Assembly (NCBI GenBank): GCA_938003765.1
Contig: CALKYE010000145.1
Location: 1-23,588, forward strand
Source: an uncultured Planctomycetia bacterium
GTDB lineage: Bacteria; Planctomycetota; UBA1135; GCA-002686595
DNA length: 23,588 nucleotides
Reading direction: 5' to 3'
Below, piece by piece: positions 16,010 to 23,451 of the stretch (the stretch's first letter is position 1; every line of letters begins with the position of its first letter). The translations under genes and the position numbers were made by a program. Under the pieces are notes generated by a model. It was not told the DNA's origin, searched no databases, and was given only the letters and a program-made list of their open reading frames with translations.

Positions 16010-17383
16010 CTAAGGCATCACGACGAACGCCAAGCCATCGCTGAGCGCGGTCGACTTGGCGCTCGGCGGATCGCGCCACCACGACTGCGCCCACACGGTC
16101 TCTCCGCCGCTGAACGGCTGGCCGAGCGCGCCGGCGTGGGCGGCGATGAAGTCGTTCCAGTCGAGCGCGAGCTCGCCATCGCAGGCGCCGGCGACGCCCT
16201 GACTCGACTGCGCGCTCGTGCGTTGGGTCGGCGCTTTGACGCACAGCCAGCCGTTCGGGCCCCACGGCGCCGCAGCAGCGCCTGCCACGCCGTAGAACAC
16301 GAGCCCCGCGCGCTGTCCGTCGACGCCCTGCGCGCGGATGAGGAACGGAGCCGTGTTCGACGCGCTGGCATGCCCGAGCGCGACCATGTTCGCTGCGCAG
16401 CCGTTCGAGCTGGTCGTCGCCGTGCAGTAGTTCGCGTGCGTCGGGTTGGCGGCGTCACCGAGCAACGCGAGCAACTCCGGATCGCTCGCGGTGAGCGCGT
16501 CGAAGCCCGGCGGCGTGATGAGTCGCTGGAAACGCGCGTAGTCGAAGCGCGCGTCGAGATCGGGCTCGAACGGTCGCCAGGGCTGGCTCGAAGGATCTCC
16601 AGGGATCGGCGGCGCGAGCAGGTTCGCGTTGTGGAACTGCGGCGTGTAGGTGGCCACCTTCTGCCAGTCCGTGTACGCGACGAGGCCGGCCTGCAGAACG
16701 CTGGGCAGATCACCGCGCGCGAAACGCCGGTGCACGACCCAGCTCTCGCCCGGCCGTCGATAGAGCGCCACGACCGCCGCTCCGATGCGCGCGAGCTGCA
16801 GCTCGACGTCGGCGACGTTCGCGGCCGTCACTTCGAGAACGGAGACCCCGTTGTCAGTCGTCTTCACTTCGAAGTGAGGCCCAGGGCCAGCGGCGGGCCA
16901 CTGCTGCGAATCGCCGTACCCCAGCGACAGGAACACGAAGTCCTCGGGCTGAGCCAGCGACGAGGTCGGCGCGCGCAGCATCACGCCGGCGAGCGAGTAG
17001 TCCGAGCCCGGCTGCGCGTCGCCTGCGCGGTTCGACACCGCCACGCGCGTCGTGAACGCGAAGTCGCCCGAGACGGTCTTGTAGACGAGCGGCCCCTTGT
17101 AGCCCTCGAACCAGCTCACGGTGTGAGGCACGAGTCGCATGCTCCCCGGCGCGCTGGGGCCGTCGACCTCGAAGATCTCGAGCGGATCGAAGCCCAGACC
17201 CTCCGCAGCGTGGCGATGCGTCCACTCGGCTGCGCGCGCCGGATCGGAGAACTCGTCGCCCAGCGCGAAGAGCTCGCCAGATTGGGCCGCGAGCGGCGCA
17301 GTGAACGCGAGAACGAGCGCTGCGGCGGCTGACGCGCGGCGATCGAGGCGGGCGGACACCGAAGCACAGGTGCGGGAATGCAT
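16010..17383 (-). CDS. Secreted protein with beta-sandwich and shared C-terminal domain (copy B)
   Basis: With ATG 17383 the product has 457 residues and a signal peptide ending at APLAAQS. An in-frame ATG at 17422 would add 13 residues and is less likely because it displaces the signal. The N-terminal half resembles a concanavalin/laminin-G-like sandwich (DUF1349 style), with WFEGYKGPLVYKTVSGDFAF, YSLAGVMLRA and FEVKTTDNG. A linker with APPIPGDPSSQPWRPFEPD follows. Residues 319-457 start at YCTATTSSNGC and match the C-terminus of the protein at 6313-7449, including four cysteines (2, 11, 63 and 83 in the domain), QRAGLVFYG, WLCV, QRTS and WWRDP. Carbohydrate or surface binding by the N-domain is possible but unproven. 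Confidence 0.82.
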   Translation of the reverse strand: MHSRTCASVSARLDRRASAAAALVLAFTAPLAAQSGELFALGDEFSDPARAAEWTHRHAAEGLGFDPLEIFEVDGPSAPGSMRLVPHTVSWFEGYKGPLVYKTVSGDFAFTTRVAVSNRAGDAQPGSDYSLAGVMLRAPTSSLAQPEDFVFLSLGYGDSQQWPAAGPGPHFEVKTTDNGVSVLEVTAANVADVELQLARIGAAVVALYRRPGESWVVHRRFARGDLPSVLQAGLVAYTDWQKVATYTPQFHNANLLAPPIPGDPSSQPWRPFEPDLDARFDYARFQRLITPPGFDALTASDPELLALLGDAANPTHANYCTATTSSNGCAANMVALGHASASNTAPFLIRAQGVDGQRAGLVFYGVAGAAAAPWGPNGWLCVKAPTQRTSAQSSQGVAGACDGELALDWNDFIAAHAGALGQPFSGGETVWAQSWWRDPPSAKSTALSDGLAFVVMP

Positions 17384-17520
17384 GGGATGGGGGGCCTCGG
17401 GGGCGGAGACGCGGGCGCACATCTGAACAGCTCAACGGCGGGGATCGTCGCTCGTGTCCGCGAGGGCGGCAAAAGTTGCGCGCTCGGCGGCCAGGCGCGC
17501 ACGCGAACGCGACAGAAGAC

Positions 17521-17566
17521 TGGCGCCGCGCGCGCGGCCGCTTTCGCGTTAGCGCCGCGGCCGCCA
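17521..17566. repeat. Inverted GCGGCCGC repeats upstream of fbp
   Basis: Two GCGGCCGC octamers (about 17534-17541 and 17557-17564) are each self-complementary and can pair with one another. They are flanked by TGGCG and CGCCA (17521-17525 and 17562-17566). They lie within 70 bp upstream of the fbp start, in the divergent promoter region. They could act in regulation, or may simply reflect the high GC content. Confidence 0.3.
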
Positions 17567-17582
17567 GACTGGGGGAATCCCC

Positions 17583-18599
17583 ATGAGCACTCAAACCACC
17601 GCACTCACCGACGCGCACCAGCGCAGCCGCGACAACCTCACCACGCTCCAGTCGCACATCATCGCCGAGCAATCGCGTCACCCCGGCGCGACCGGCACGT
17701 TCTCGTGGATCCTCTCGGCGATGTCGCTCTCGGCCAAGGTGATCTCGTCCAAGATCCGCCGCGCGCGGCTCAACGACGTGCTGGGCGAGTTCGGCGCCGA
17801 CAACGTGCAGGGCGAGCAGCAGCAGAAGCTCGACGTGATCGCCAACGACACGCTGCTGCGCTGCCTCGGAAGTCGCAAGGGCGTGACGATCGTGGCCTCG
17901 GAGGAGAACGACGAGCCGACGCTGATCCGCGACAACGCCTCGAACGAGGGCGGCTACTGCGTGCTGTTCGACCCGCTCGACGGATCCTCGAACCTCGACG
18001 TGTGCGGCGGTGTGGGCACGATCTTCGGGATCCTGCGCCACGAGCATCCTGCGGCGAGCGCCGAGGAAGTGATGCTCCAGCCCGGCGCCAAGCAAGTCGC
18101 CGCGGGCTACATCCTCTACGGCACGTCGACGGTCTTCGTCGTCACCACGGGCGCTGGCGTCTCGATGTTCGTGCTCGATCCGTCGATCGGCGCGTTCCTG
18201 CGCGTGGCGGAGAACGTGCGCATCCCGGCGAAGGGCAAGACCTACTCGCTCAACGAAGGCAATCGCCGCTCGTTCCCCGACGGCTATCAGCGCTACCTCG
18301 ACTGGGCGCAGTCGAACGGGTACTCGAGCCGCTACGCCGGAGCGATGGTGGCCGACGTGCACCGCACGCTGATCCAGGGCGGCGTGTTCCTCTATCCGCC
18401 GACCGCCAAGGCGCCGAACGGCAAGCTGCGGCTGATGTACGAGGCCAACCCGATGGCGATGATCGTCGAGCAGGCGGGCGGCAAGGCCTTCGCCGGCAAG
18501 GAACGCATCCTCGACGTGCTGCCCAAGGCGCTCCACCAGCGCACCAGCGTCGTGCTGGGCAGTCCCGAGGAAGTCGACCACGTGCAGCGCTTCCTGTGA
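17583..18599 (+). CDS. fbp: Fructose-1,6-bisphosphatase, class I
   Basis: The 338-residue enzyme hydrolyses fructose 1,6-bisphosphate to fructose 6-phosphate, a committed gluconeogenic and pentose-cycle step in the cytoplasm. Metal and substrate motifs are intact: GEQQQKLDVIAND (77-89), ASEEND (105-110), FDPLDGSSNLDV (129-140), SLNEGN (222-227), SSRYAGAMVADVHRTL (248-263) and the signature GKLRLMYEANPMA (280-292). The start ATG 17583 follows GGGGGA (17571-17576). The stop overlaps the next gene start by four bases (GTGA), so the lipoprotein gene is probably translated by coupling. It is divergent from secreted protein B. Length and motifs are normal for the family. Confidence 0.97.
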   Translation: MSTQTTALTDAHQRSRDNLTTLQSHIIAEQSRHPGATGTFSWILSAMSLSAKVISSKIRRARLNDVLGEFGADNVQGEQQQKLDVIANDTLLRCLGSRKGVTIVASEENDEPTLIRDNASNEGGYCVLFDPLDGSSNLDVCGGVGTIFGILRHEHPAASAEEVMLQPGAKQVAAGYILYGTSTVFVVTTGAGVSMFVLDPSIGAFLRVAENVRIPAKGKTYSLNEGNRRSFPDGYQRYLDWAQSNGYSSRYAGAMVADVHRTLIQGGVFLYPPTAKAPNGKLRLMYEANPMAMIVEQAGGKAFAGKERILDVLPKALHQRTSVVLGSPEEVDHVQRFL

Positions 18600-19105
18600 G
18601 CTCGATCCCGCGCTCGACGCGTCGCGGCGCCCTCGCCGCGGCGCTGTTCGTCGGAGGCTGTGCGGCCGTCAAACCTGCGCCCGACGCGTCTCTCGCGCGC
18701 GTCGGCGCGGTGCTCGACGAGTTCCATCAGGCGGCCTCGAAGTGCGATCTGGCCGGGTATTTTCGGCGTTTTTCGGAACAGGGCGTGTTCCTCGGGACCG
18801 ACGCCACCGAGCGTTGGAGCCGCGCCGAGTTCCGAGCGTTCTGCGAGCCCTACTTCTCTCGCGGCCAGGGCTGGACGTACACGCCGATCGAGCGGCACGT
18901 GCGGCTCGCCGACGACGGCCGCAGCGCCTGGTTCGACGAGCGGCTGCACAACGAGAAGTACGGCGAAGTGCGCGGCAGCGGCGTGCTGGCCGAGCGCGGC
19001 GGCGAATGGTGGATCGAGCACTACGTGATGAGCTTCACGATCCCCAACGAGCTCGCGGGGCGCTGGCTGGAAGTGCGCGCGGGCGGCGCCGGGTCCGCGC
19101 CGTAA
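18596..19105 (+). CDS. Small NTF2/SnoaL-like lipoprotein
   Basis: The GTG at 18596 overlaps the fbp stop (GTGA). The 169-residue product has a short lipoprotein signal: an RR pair, then GALAAALFVGGC with lipobox VGGC and Cys22. The mature part has the cone-like alpha+beta pattern of DUF4440/SnoaL proteins: an N-terminal helix ARVGAVLDEFHQAA, DLAGYFRRFSEQGVFLGTDA, a WSRAEFRAFCEPYF helix, and strands ending with ERGGEWWIEHYVMSF. Such domains serve as small-molecule pockets or as orphan enzymes. Location outside the cytoplasm is expected from the lipobox. No direct link to Fbp activity is evident; the coupling implies coexpression only. Confidence 0.82.
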   Translation: MSSIPRSTRRGALAAALFVGGCAAVKPAPDASLARVGAVLDEFHQAASKCDLAGYFRRFSEQGVFLGTDATERWSRAEFRAFCEPYFSRGQGWTYTPIERHVRLADDGRSAWFDERLHNEKYGEVRGSGVLAERGGEWWIEHYVMSFTIPNELAGRWLEVRAGGAGSAP

Positions 19106-19248
19106 GAGCCCTCCGCTCATGGAGTTAGGCGCGCCCATCACGGGCCGCTCAGCGGCGCCCGAGCGCGTCCTCACCCCGCCGCCGCTGGATCCGCGAACCG
19201 CGCGCCCCCGAGCTGTTGGAGGCTGACTTCCGCCCTCCATCGCCGGCT

Positions 19249-19268
19249 CTCTCGCAGCGTTGCGAGAG
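19249..19268. repeat. Perfect 8-bp inverted repeat with 4-nt loop
   Basis: CTCTCGCA (19249-19256) and TGCGAGAG (19261-19268) are exact reverse complements around GCGT. No T tract follows on either strand. It may be an operator or the end of the fbp transcript. Confidence 0.45.
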
Positions 19269-19522
19269 GAAGTTGCATTGCGCATTCGCGAGGCGGCGTG
19301 CGTCTCTCCAACGCGCGGCGAGTGTCGGCGGAGTGACGCGCCGAGCGCTCGATCCGACCCGCGAGGGTGCGCGTCGGAGCATCGATGCGACTCTCCAACT
19401 CGGTGCGACGCGCGCGACCCAGGTTCGCTCTCGACGGCGAAAAACCCGGGAATTCCGCTGGTTTCGCGCACTCTTCCCTCTGGAAGCGGCGCCTGCGTTT
19501 CTCTACAACCCGCTCGAACTTA

Positions 19523-19540
19523 CGGTCGCCGTTGCGACCG
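19523..19540 (+). repeat. Perfect 7-bp hairpin shortly before the HU ribosome-binding site
   Basis: CGGTCGC (19523-19529) and GCGACCG (19534-19540) pair exactly around CGTT. The hairpin ends 26 nt before AAGGAG. In the mRNA it could influence HU translation or mRNA stability. As DNA it could be a protein-binding site. Confidence 0.45.
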
Positions 19541-19566
19541 CAAACCTGCGAAATCCCCGGAAAACC

Positions 19567-19572
19567 AAGGAG
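19567..19572 (+). promoter_or_regulatory. Strong ribosome-binding site AAGGAG for HU
   Basis: AAGGAG sits 7 nt before the ATG at 19580 and decides this start over the longer open frame from 19367. Few genes in the window have so good a match, which fits the high expression expected for HU. Confidence 0.85.
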
Positions 19573-19579
19573 AAATTCG

Positions 19580-19936
19580 ATGGCTGCTAAGACCAAGGCT
19601 GCGGCTGCCAAGCCGGTCAAGATCACCCCGGCTGCGAAGGTCCGCACCAAGGGCGAGATCTACAACACGATCGCCGAAGCGACGACGCTCTCGCGCAAGC
19701 AGGTCGTGTCCGTGTTCCAGGCGTTCGAGCAGATGCTCGCCGCCGACCTCGGCAAGAAGGGCCCGGGCATGACGCAAGTCCCCGGCCTCATGAAGGTCAC
19801 CGTCGTGCGCAAGCCCGCGACGAAGGCGCGCGAGGGCATCAACCCGTTCACGGGTGAGAAGACGATCTTCAAGGCGAAGCCGGCCCGCAACGTGGTCAAG
19901 GTTCGCCCGATGAAGAACCTCAAGACGATGGTTTGA
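19580..19936 (+). CDS. HU-family DNA-binding protein with basic N-terminal tail
   Basis: The 118-residue protein has an N-terminal Ala/Lys tail (MAAKTKAAAAKPVKITPAAK), then the HU/IHF fold. Helices 1-2 are EIYNTIAEATTLSRKQVV and VFQAFEQMLAADLGKK, followed by the VPGLMKVTVVRKPATKARE strands and the DNA-binding arm with INPFTGEKTIFKAKPARN. The arm keeps the NPFTGE turn, where the family usually has NPxTGE/K with the intercalating Pro. It bends and compacts nucleoid DNA as a dimer. Usual HU length is about 90 residues, so the extra is mainly the tail. The gene stands alone, with its own leader and an intrinsic terminator. Confidence 0.93.
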   Translation: MAAKTKAAAAKPVKITPAAKVRTKGEIYNTIAEATTLSRKQVVSVFQAFEQMLAADLGKKGPGMTQVPGLMKVTVVRKPATKAREGINPFTGEKTIFKAKPARNVVKVRPMKNLKTMV

Positions 19937-20000
19937 TTCGAGGCCCGAGTCACTCGGCCCGCGACGACGGGCGCGCCGACCGCGCGCCGCAACGCGAACA

Positions 20001-20040
20001 CCCGCGTGCTCCCTTCGGGGACGCGCGGGTTTTGTGTTTT
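20001..20040 (+). terminator. Intrinsic terminator after HU
   Basis: A GC-rich stem (CCCGCGTGCTCCC against GGGACGCGCGGG, one small internal mismatch) closes a TTCG tetraloop. It is followed directly by TTTTGTGTTTT. It lies about 65 bp after the HU stop and would separate HU from abgT. This is the only canonical T-tailed terminator I see in the window. Confidence 0.9.
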
Positions 20041-20131
20041 CGTGGGCTGGGCCGCGATGCGGAGTGCTGCTCGCGTTCGCTCGACTCGTTACTGTCGCCA
20101 GCCTGCGCCGCGACGGCGTGAGCACTCATCC

Positions 20132-21655
20132 ATGAGCAACACGAGCCAACAAGCACCCCCGACCGGCGCGATCGCGCGATTCCTGCGCATCGTCGAGCGC
20201 GGCGGGAACGCGCTGCCGCACCCGGCCACGCTGTTCCTGTTGTTCGCGCTGGGCGTGATCGTCTTCTCGGAGATCGCCGTCCGCATGGACGTGAGCGCCG
20301 TTCACCCCAAGACGGGCGCCACGCTCGCGCCGGTGAGTCTGCTGAGCATCGCCGGACTCGGGAGGATCCTCACCGAGACGGTGAAGAACTTCACCGGCTT
20401 CGCGCCGCTGGGGACGGTGCTCGTCGCGCTGCTGGGGATCGGCATCGCCGAGGGCTCCGGCTTGATCGGCGCGCTGATGCGACTGCTGGTCCTCTCGGCC
20501 CCCAAGTTCCTGCTCACCTTCGTCGTGGTGTTCGCGGGCGTGCTGTCCAACGTGGCCAGCGAGATCGGCTACGTGCTGCTGGTCCCGCTCGCCGCGGTGA
20601 TCTTCCAATCGGCCGGCCGTCACCCGATCGTGGGGCTCGCGGCCAGCTTCGCCGGTGTTTCCGGCGGCTACAGCGCCAATCTGCTGATCGGAACGATCGA
20701 CCCGCTGCTGTCGGGCATCACGCAGGAAGCCGCGCGGCTGGTCGACCCGACGATCGAGATCAATCCGACCTGCAACTACTACTTCATGTTCGCCTCGACG
20801 TTCCTCATCGCGGGGCTGGGCGTGTTCGTCACCGAACGCATCGTGGCGCCCCGCTTCGGCGCGTGGAGCGGGCCGAGCGGAGCGGAGACGAGCGGCGGCG
20901 TGCAGAAGCTCAGCGCGGCGGAGAACAAGGGACTGCTCGCGGCGGCCGGTGCGCTCGCCGTTCTCACCGCCATCGCGTTGTGGGGACTCCTGCCGGCGAC
21001 AGGCTTCCTGCGCGCGAGCGACGGCGACCTGTTCAAGGGGCCCTTCATGAAGGGCGTCGTCACCGTGATCTTCCTCGGCGGTGCGCTCTGTGGTCTGGCC
21101 TACGGACTGGCCGCCAAGACCATTCGCAGCGACGGCGACGCCATGAAGGGCATGGCCAAGTCGATGGAGACGCTCGGCAGCTACCTCGTGCTGGTGTTCT
21201 TCGCCGCGCAGTTCGTCGCGTACTTCGACTGGACCAACCTCGGGTTGATCTTCGCGGTCAAGGGCGCGGAGGCGCTCAAGTCGAGCGGCATGGCGGGCGC
21301 GCCCGTGCTGGTCGCGTTCGTGCTGCTGACGGCCACGGTGAACCTGTTCATGGGCAGCGCGTCGGCGAAGTGGGCGCTGATGGCGCCGGTGTTCGTGCCG
21401 ATGCTGATGCTCAACGACATCCCGCCCGACGTCACGCAGTGCGCGTACCGCGTCGGCGACTCGTGCACGAACATCATCTCGCCGATGATGAGCTACTTCG
21501 CGCTGATCATCGCCTTCTTCCAACGCTACGACCCCAAGGCGGGCATCGGCACCCTGGTCGCGACGATGCTGCCCTACACGCTGGTGTTCCTGGTCGCGTG
21601 GTCGATCTTCTTCACGGTCTGGGTGCAACTGGGCTGGCCGCTCGGGCCGGGCTAG
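20132..21655 (+). CDS. abgT: AbgT-family transporter (p-aminobenzoyl-glutamate type)
   Basis: The 507 residues match the E. coli AbgT length (508). About 11 membrane segments are visible. Family signatures include GNALPHPATLFLLFAL (25-40), SNVASEIGYVLLVPLAAVIF (139-158), SFAGVSGGYSANLLIGTIDP (172-191), GSASAKWALMAPVFVPM (408-424) and YRVGDSCTNIISPMM (439-453). AbgT imports p-aminobenzoyl-glutamate, a folate breakdown product; some homologues (MtrF, YdaH) export sulfonamides or p-aminobenzoate. Which direction applies here cannot be read from sequence. ATG 20132 is preferred; the frame is open upstream to 20006, but that part covers the HU terminator. The stop shares a CTAG palindrome with the convergent gene. 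Confidence 0.92.
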   Translation: MSNTSQQAPPTGAIARFLRIVERGGNALPHPATLFLLFALGVIVFSEIAVRMDVSAVHPKTGATLAPVSLLSIAGLGRILTETVKNFTGFAPLGTVLVALLGIGIAEGSGLIGALMRLLVLSAPKFLLTFVVVFAGVLSNVASEIGYVLLVPLAAVIFQSAGRHPIVGLAASFAGVSGGYSANLLIGTIDPLLSGITQEAARLVDPTIEINPTCNYYFMFASTFLIAGLGVFVTERIVAPRFGAWSGPSGAETSGGVQKLSAAENKGLLAAAGALAVLTAIALWGLLPATGFLRASDGDLFKGPFMKGVVTVIFLGGALCGLAYGLAAKTIRSDGDAMKGMAKSMETLGSYLVLVFFAAQFVAYFDWTNLGLIFAVKGAEALKSSGMAGAPVLVAFVLLTATVNLFMGSASAKWALMAPVFVPMLMLNDIPPDVTQCAYRVGDSCTNIISPMMSYFALIIAFFQRYDPKAGIGTLVATMLPYTLVFLVAWSIFFTVWVQLGWPLGPG

Positions 21656-22110
21656 CGCGCTGAGTCGGGCGGAGTGCTTCGCGCGTCCGCCGGTCGCGTC
21701 GGCGTGATTCCGATCAGCACGCCCACCGCGAGCGTCCAGGTCGGGAAGGCGGAGACCACCGGGATCGCCTCGGCTGCGAGCGCGGGGAGCAACTGCCAGC
21801 GGAAGCCCAGCACCCAGAACAGCAGCGCCGCCGTCACGGCGTCGACCGCGATCTGCGCGGGCGGCGAGAAGACCGTGGCGATGCTGAGGGAGTCGCTGGC
21901 CGCAGCGAGAGCGAAAGCCAGCGCCTTGCGACGCGCCGTGATCCCGTCCGGCGCAGCAGAGGGCGCGCTCGCGGGTGCGGGGGGCGCTGACGGGCCATCC
22001 GACGGCGTCGTCGGCTGAGAGCGGACCTTTCCGCTGGGGACGACATCGAGCGTGCGCGGCGGATCGGCGTCGCGCTGGGCGCCGTCGGCGCCAGGTCGCG
22101 GGGCTTCCAT
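21652..22110 (-). CDS. Small membrane protein of unknown function
   Basis: From ATG 22110 the product has 152 residues; a start at 22152 would add 14. The first 60 or so residues are Pro/Ala/Ser-rich and polar, probably cytoplasmic and disordered. Two to three hydrophobic segments follow: ALAFALAAASDSLSIATVF, IAVDAVTAALLFWVLGF and a last pair around AIPVVSAFPTWTLAVGVLIG. I do not recognise the family with confidence. It is convergent with abgT (stop codons share CTAG) and divergent from the cysteine peptidase gene. Membrane location follows from hydrophobicity; the role is unknown. Confidence 0.65.
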   Translation of the reverse strand: MEAPRPGADGAQRDADPPRTLDVVPSGKVRSQPTTPSDGPSAPPAPASAPSAAPDGITARRKALAFALAAASDSLSIATVFSPPAQIAVDAVTAALLFWVLGFRWQLLPALAAEAIPVVSAFPTWTLAVGVLIGITPTRPADARSTPPDSAR

Positions 22111-22308
22111 GGCCAGAACGTAGGCCGTGCAACGCGCGCGCGCCAGTCGCACGATCCCGATGCGCTTCGAGCGCGTGTCACCGGCGCTCGTCAGGCGGCG
22201 TGTAGCGCGCGCGAGGGAAGCGTGGCGCGCGAGCGTCGTCGAGACCGTGTGCGATTCGAAGAGCCTGAGCGCGTCGGCGCGGACTCCAAGGGCCCGGCGA
22301 TCGCGCGC

Positions 22309-23040
22309 ATGCGAGCTGGACTAGTGCGATTCTTGCGCGCGGCCTCGTGCGTCGCCGCGGTCTCCGTCGTGCTGGTCGCGTGGGCTGGATGCGAGCTCAC
22401 CGGGCGCGTTCGACGCAAGGAGGAGCTCGAGCACGTCGACGCGTCGCCGACGCCGGCGCGCGAACTCGGCCCGCCCGAACTCCAGCTCGAGGATCACACC
22501 TGCGGGCTCCACGCGCTGCGCATCGTCTACCGCGCCCACGGGCTCGATCCCGACGCGGAGAGGCTCCGCGAGCGCTTGGGGGTCGACACGCCGGCGCTGC
22601 CGAAGGCGCCGTCGACGACCGGAACGCTGCACCCCGACCTGATGCGCGTGCTCCGCCAGGATCACTTCGACACGGCCTTGATCGACCCCGACCTCGAGGG
22701 CGCCGCGACGCGCCTCGAGTCGCTGCTGACGACGCCGCTGGCCAGTGCTCCCGTCCTGCTGCTGGTCGATCTGGGGAACGAGGCGCTGCACTGGGTCGCG
22801 GCGGCGCGGAGCGAGCGCGCTGGGCACGTGCGGGTCTGGGACTCGCTCGTGCGCGAGCCCTACGACGAGCCGCTCGACAGTTACCTGCGCCAACGTGTGC
22901 TTTCGATCGTGATGGTGACTCCGCACGCACGCGTCGACGTCGAGCCGCTCGAGTCTGTTTACGCCGAGGGGCTGGCCGAGATGTGGCGCGTCGCCCGCCG
23001 CATGGATGCGCGCCGCGGAGCGCGCGCGACGTCGCGCTGA
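22309..23040 (+). CDS. Papain/C39-like cysteine peptidase domain, probable lipoprotein
   Basis: With ATG 22309 the protein has 243 residues. The N-terminus is a hydrophobic signal ending in VAWAGC (Cys28), a lipobox-like site with Trp at -3, which is not ideal. The catalytic pattern of the C39 group is visible: Gln59 (oxyanion) five residues before Cys65 in LQLEDHTCGLHAL, His161 in EALHWVAAA and Asp178 in VRVWDSL. Length and order (about 120 residues from Cys to Asp) fit a single C39-like domain without ABC-transporter parts. It would act outside the cytoplasm; the substrate is unknown. Upstream starts (to 22222) are possible but lack a signal at their N-terminus. A cupin gene follows after 23 bp. 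Confidence 0.75.
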   Translation: MRAGLVRFLRAASCVAAVSVVLVAWAGCELTGRVRRKEELEHVDASPTPARELGPPELQLEDHTCGLHALRIVYRAHGLDPDAERLRERLGVDTPALPKAPSTTGTLHPDLMRVLRQDHFDTALIDPDLEGAATRLESLLTTPLASAPVLLLVDLGNEALHWVAAARSERAGHVRVWDSLVREPYDEPLDSYLRQRVLSIVMVTPHARVDVEPLESVYAEGLAEMWRVARRMDARRGARATSR

Positions 23041-23063
23041 CGGGCTCGCGTTAACCTCAAGGC

Positions 23064-23426
23064 ATGGAAGCCCTCTCGCTGGCGGACAAGTTCGCGCAGA
23101 TCCAAGAGCACTGGCGCCCCAAGGTCGTCGCCGAACTCAACGGGCAGGAGCTCAAGCTGGTCAAGTTCCAGGGTGAGTTCCCCTGGCACCGCCACGAGCG
23201 CGAGGACGAGCTGTTCCTGGTCTGGCGCGGTCGGATGGCGATCGAGTTCCGCGACCGGCGCGTCGAACTCGGACCGGGCGAGCTGTGCCTCGTGCCGCGC
23301 GGCGTCGAGCACCGCACGCTCGCCGCCGACGAAGCCGAAGTGTTGATCTTCGAGCCCGCGGCGACGCGCAACACCGGTGACATCGTCGACGCGCGCTTCA
23401 CGGCGCCGAACGGCGTGCGCGTCTGA
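23064..23426 (+). CDS. Cupin-domain protein
   Basis: The 120-residue single cupin has motif 1 as WHRHEREDELFLVWRG (His42, His44 and Glu49 as metal ligands) and motif 2 as PGELCLVPRGVEH (71-83, His83). The barrel strands flank these. Small single-domain cupins include isomerases, dioxygenases and sugar-binding sensors; the exact reaction cannot be assigned. It is probably cytoplasmic, as no signal is present. It lies 23 bp after the cysteine peptidase gene and could share its transcript. It is convergent with the partial gene at the window end across 25 bp. Confidence 0.88.
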   Translation: MEALSLADKFAQIQEHWRPKVVAELNGQELKLVKFQGEFPWHRHEREDELFLVWRGRMAIEFRDRRVELGPGELCLVPRGVEHRTLAADEAEVLIFEPAATRNTGDIVDARFTAPNGVRV

Positions 23427-23451
23427 CCGCGTCCGACGCTGACGCGCTCCG

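Larger units (their letters stand above)
19106..19579 (+). other. 474-bp non-coding stretch: HU gene leader and promoter region
   Basis: I find no credible gene here. The open frames are short, Arg/Ser-rich and overlap each other, and the in-frame upstream extension of HU (from 19367) is of the same type. It holds two perfect hairpins (19249-19268 and 19523-19540) and a relatively A/T-richer part after 19430. A clear ribosome-binding site ends it. A long 5' leader or a strong promoter for the abundant HU protein is the likely content. No confident -35/-10 pair can be named. Confidence 0.55.

Noticed and set aside
15470..17332. A plus-strand open frame of 620 codons crossing two genes
   Set aside because: It overlaps the DinB-like gene out of frame and lies antisense to secreted protein B. 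It has low-complexity Arg/Ser composition and no domain.
19481..19509. A possible -35/-10 pair (TGGAAG, 17 bp, TACAAC) before HU
   Set aside because: It matches the consensus in only 3 of 6 and 4 of 6 positions; promoter consensus for this host is unknown.
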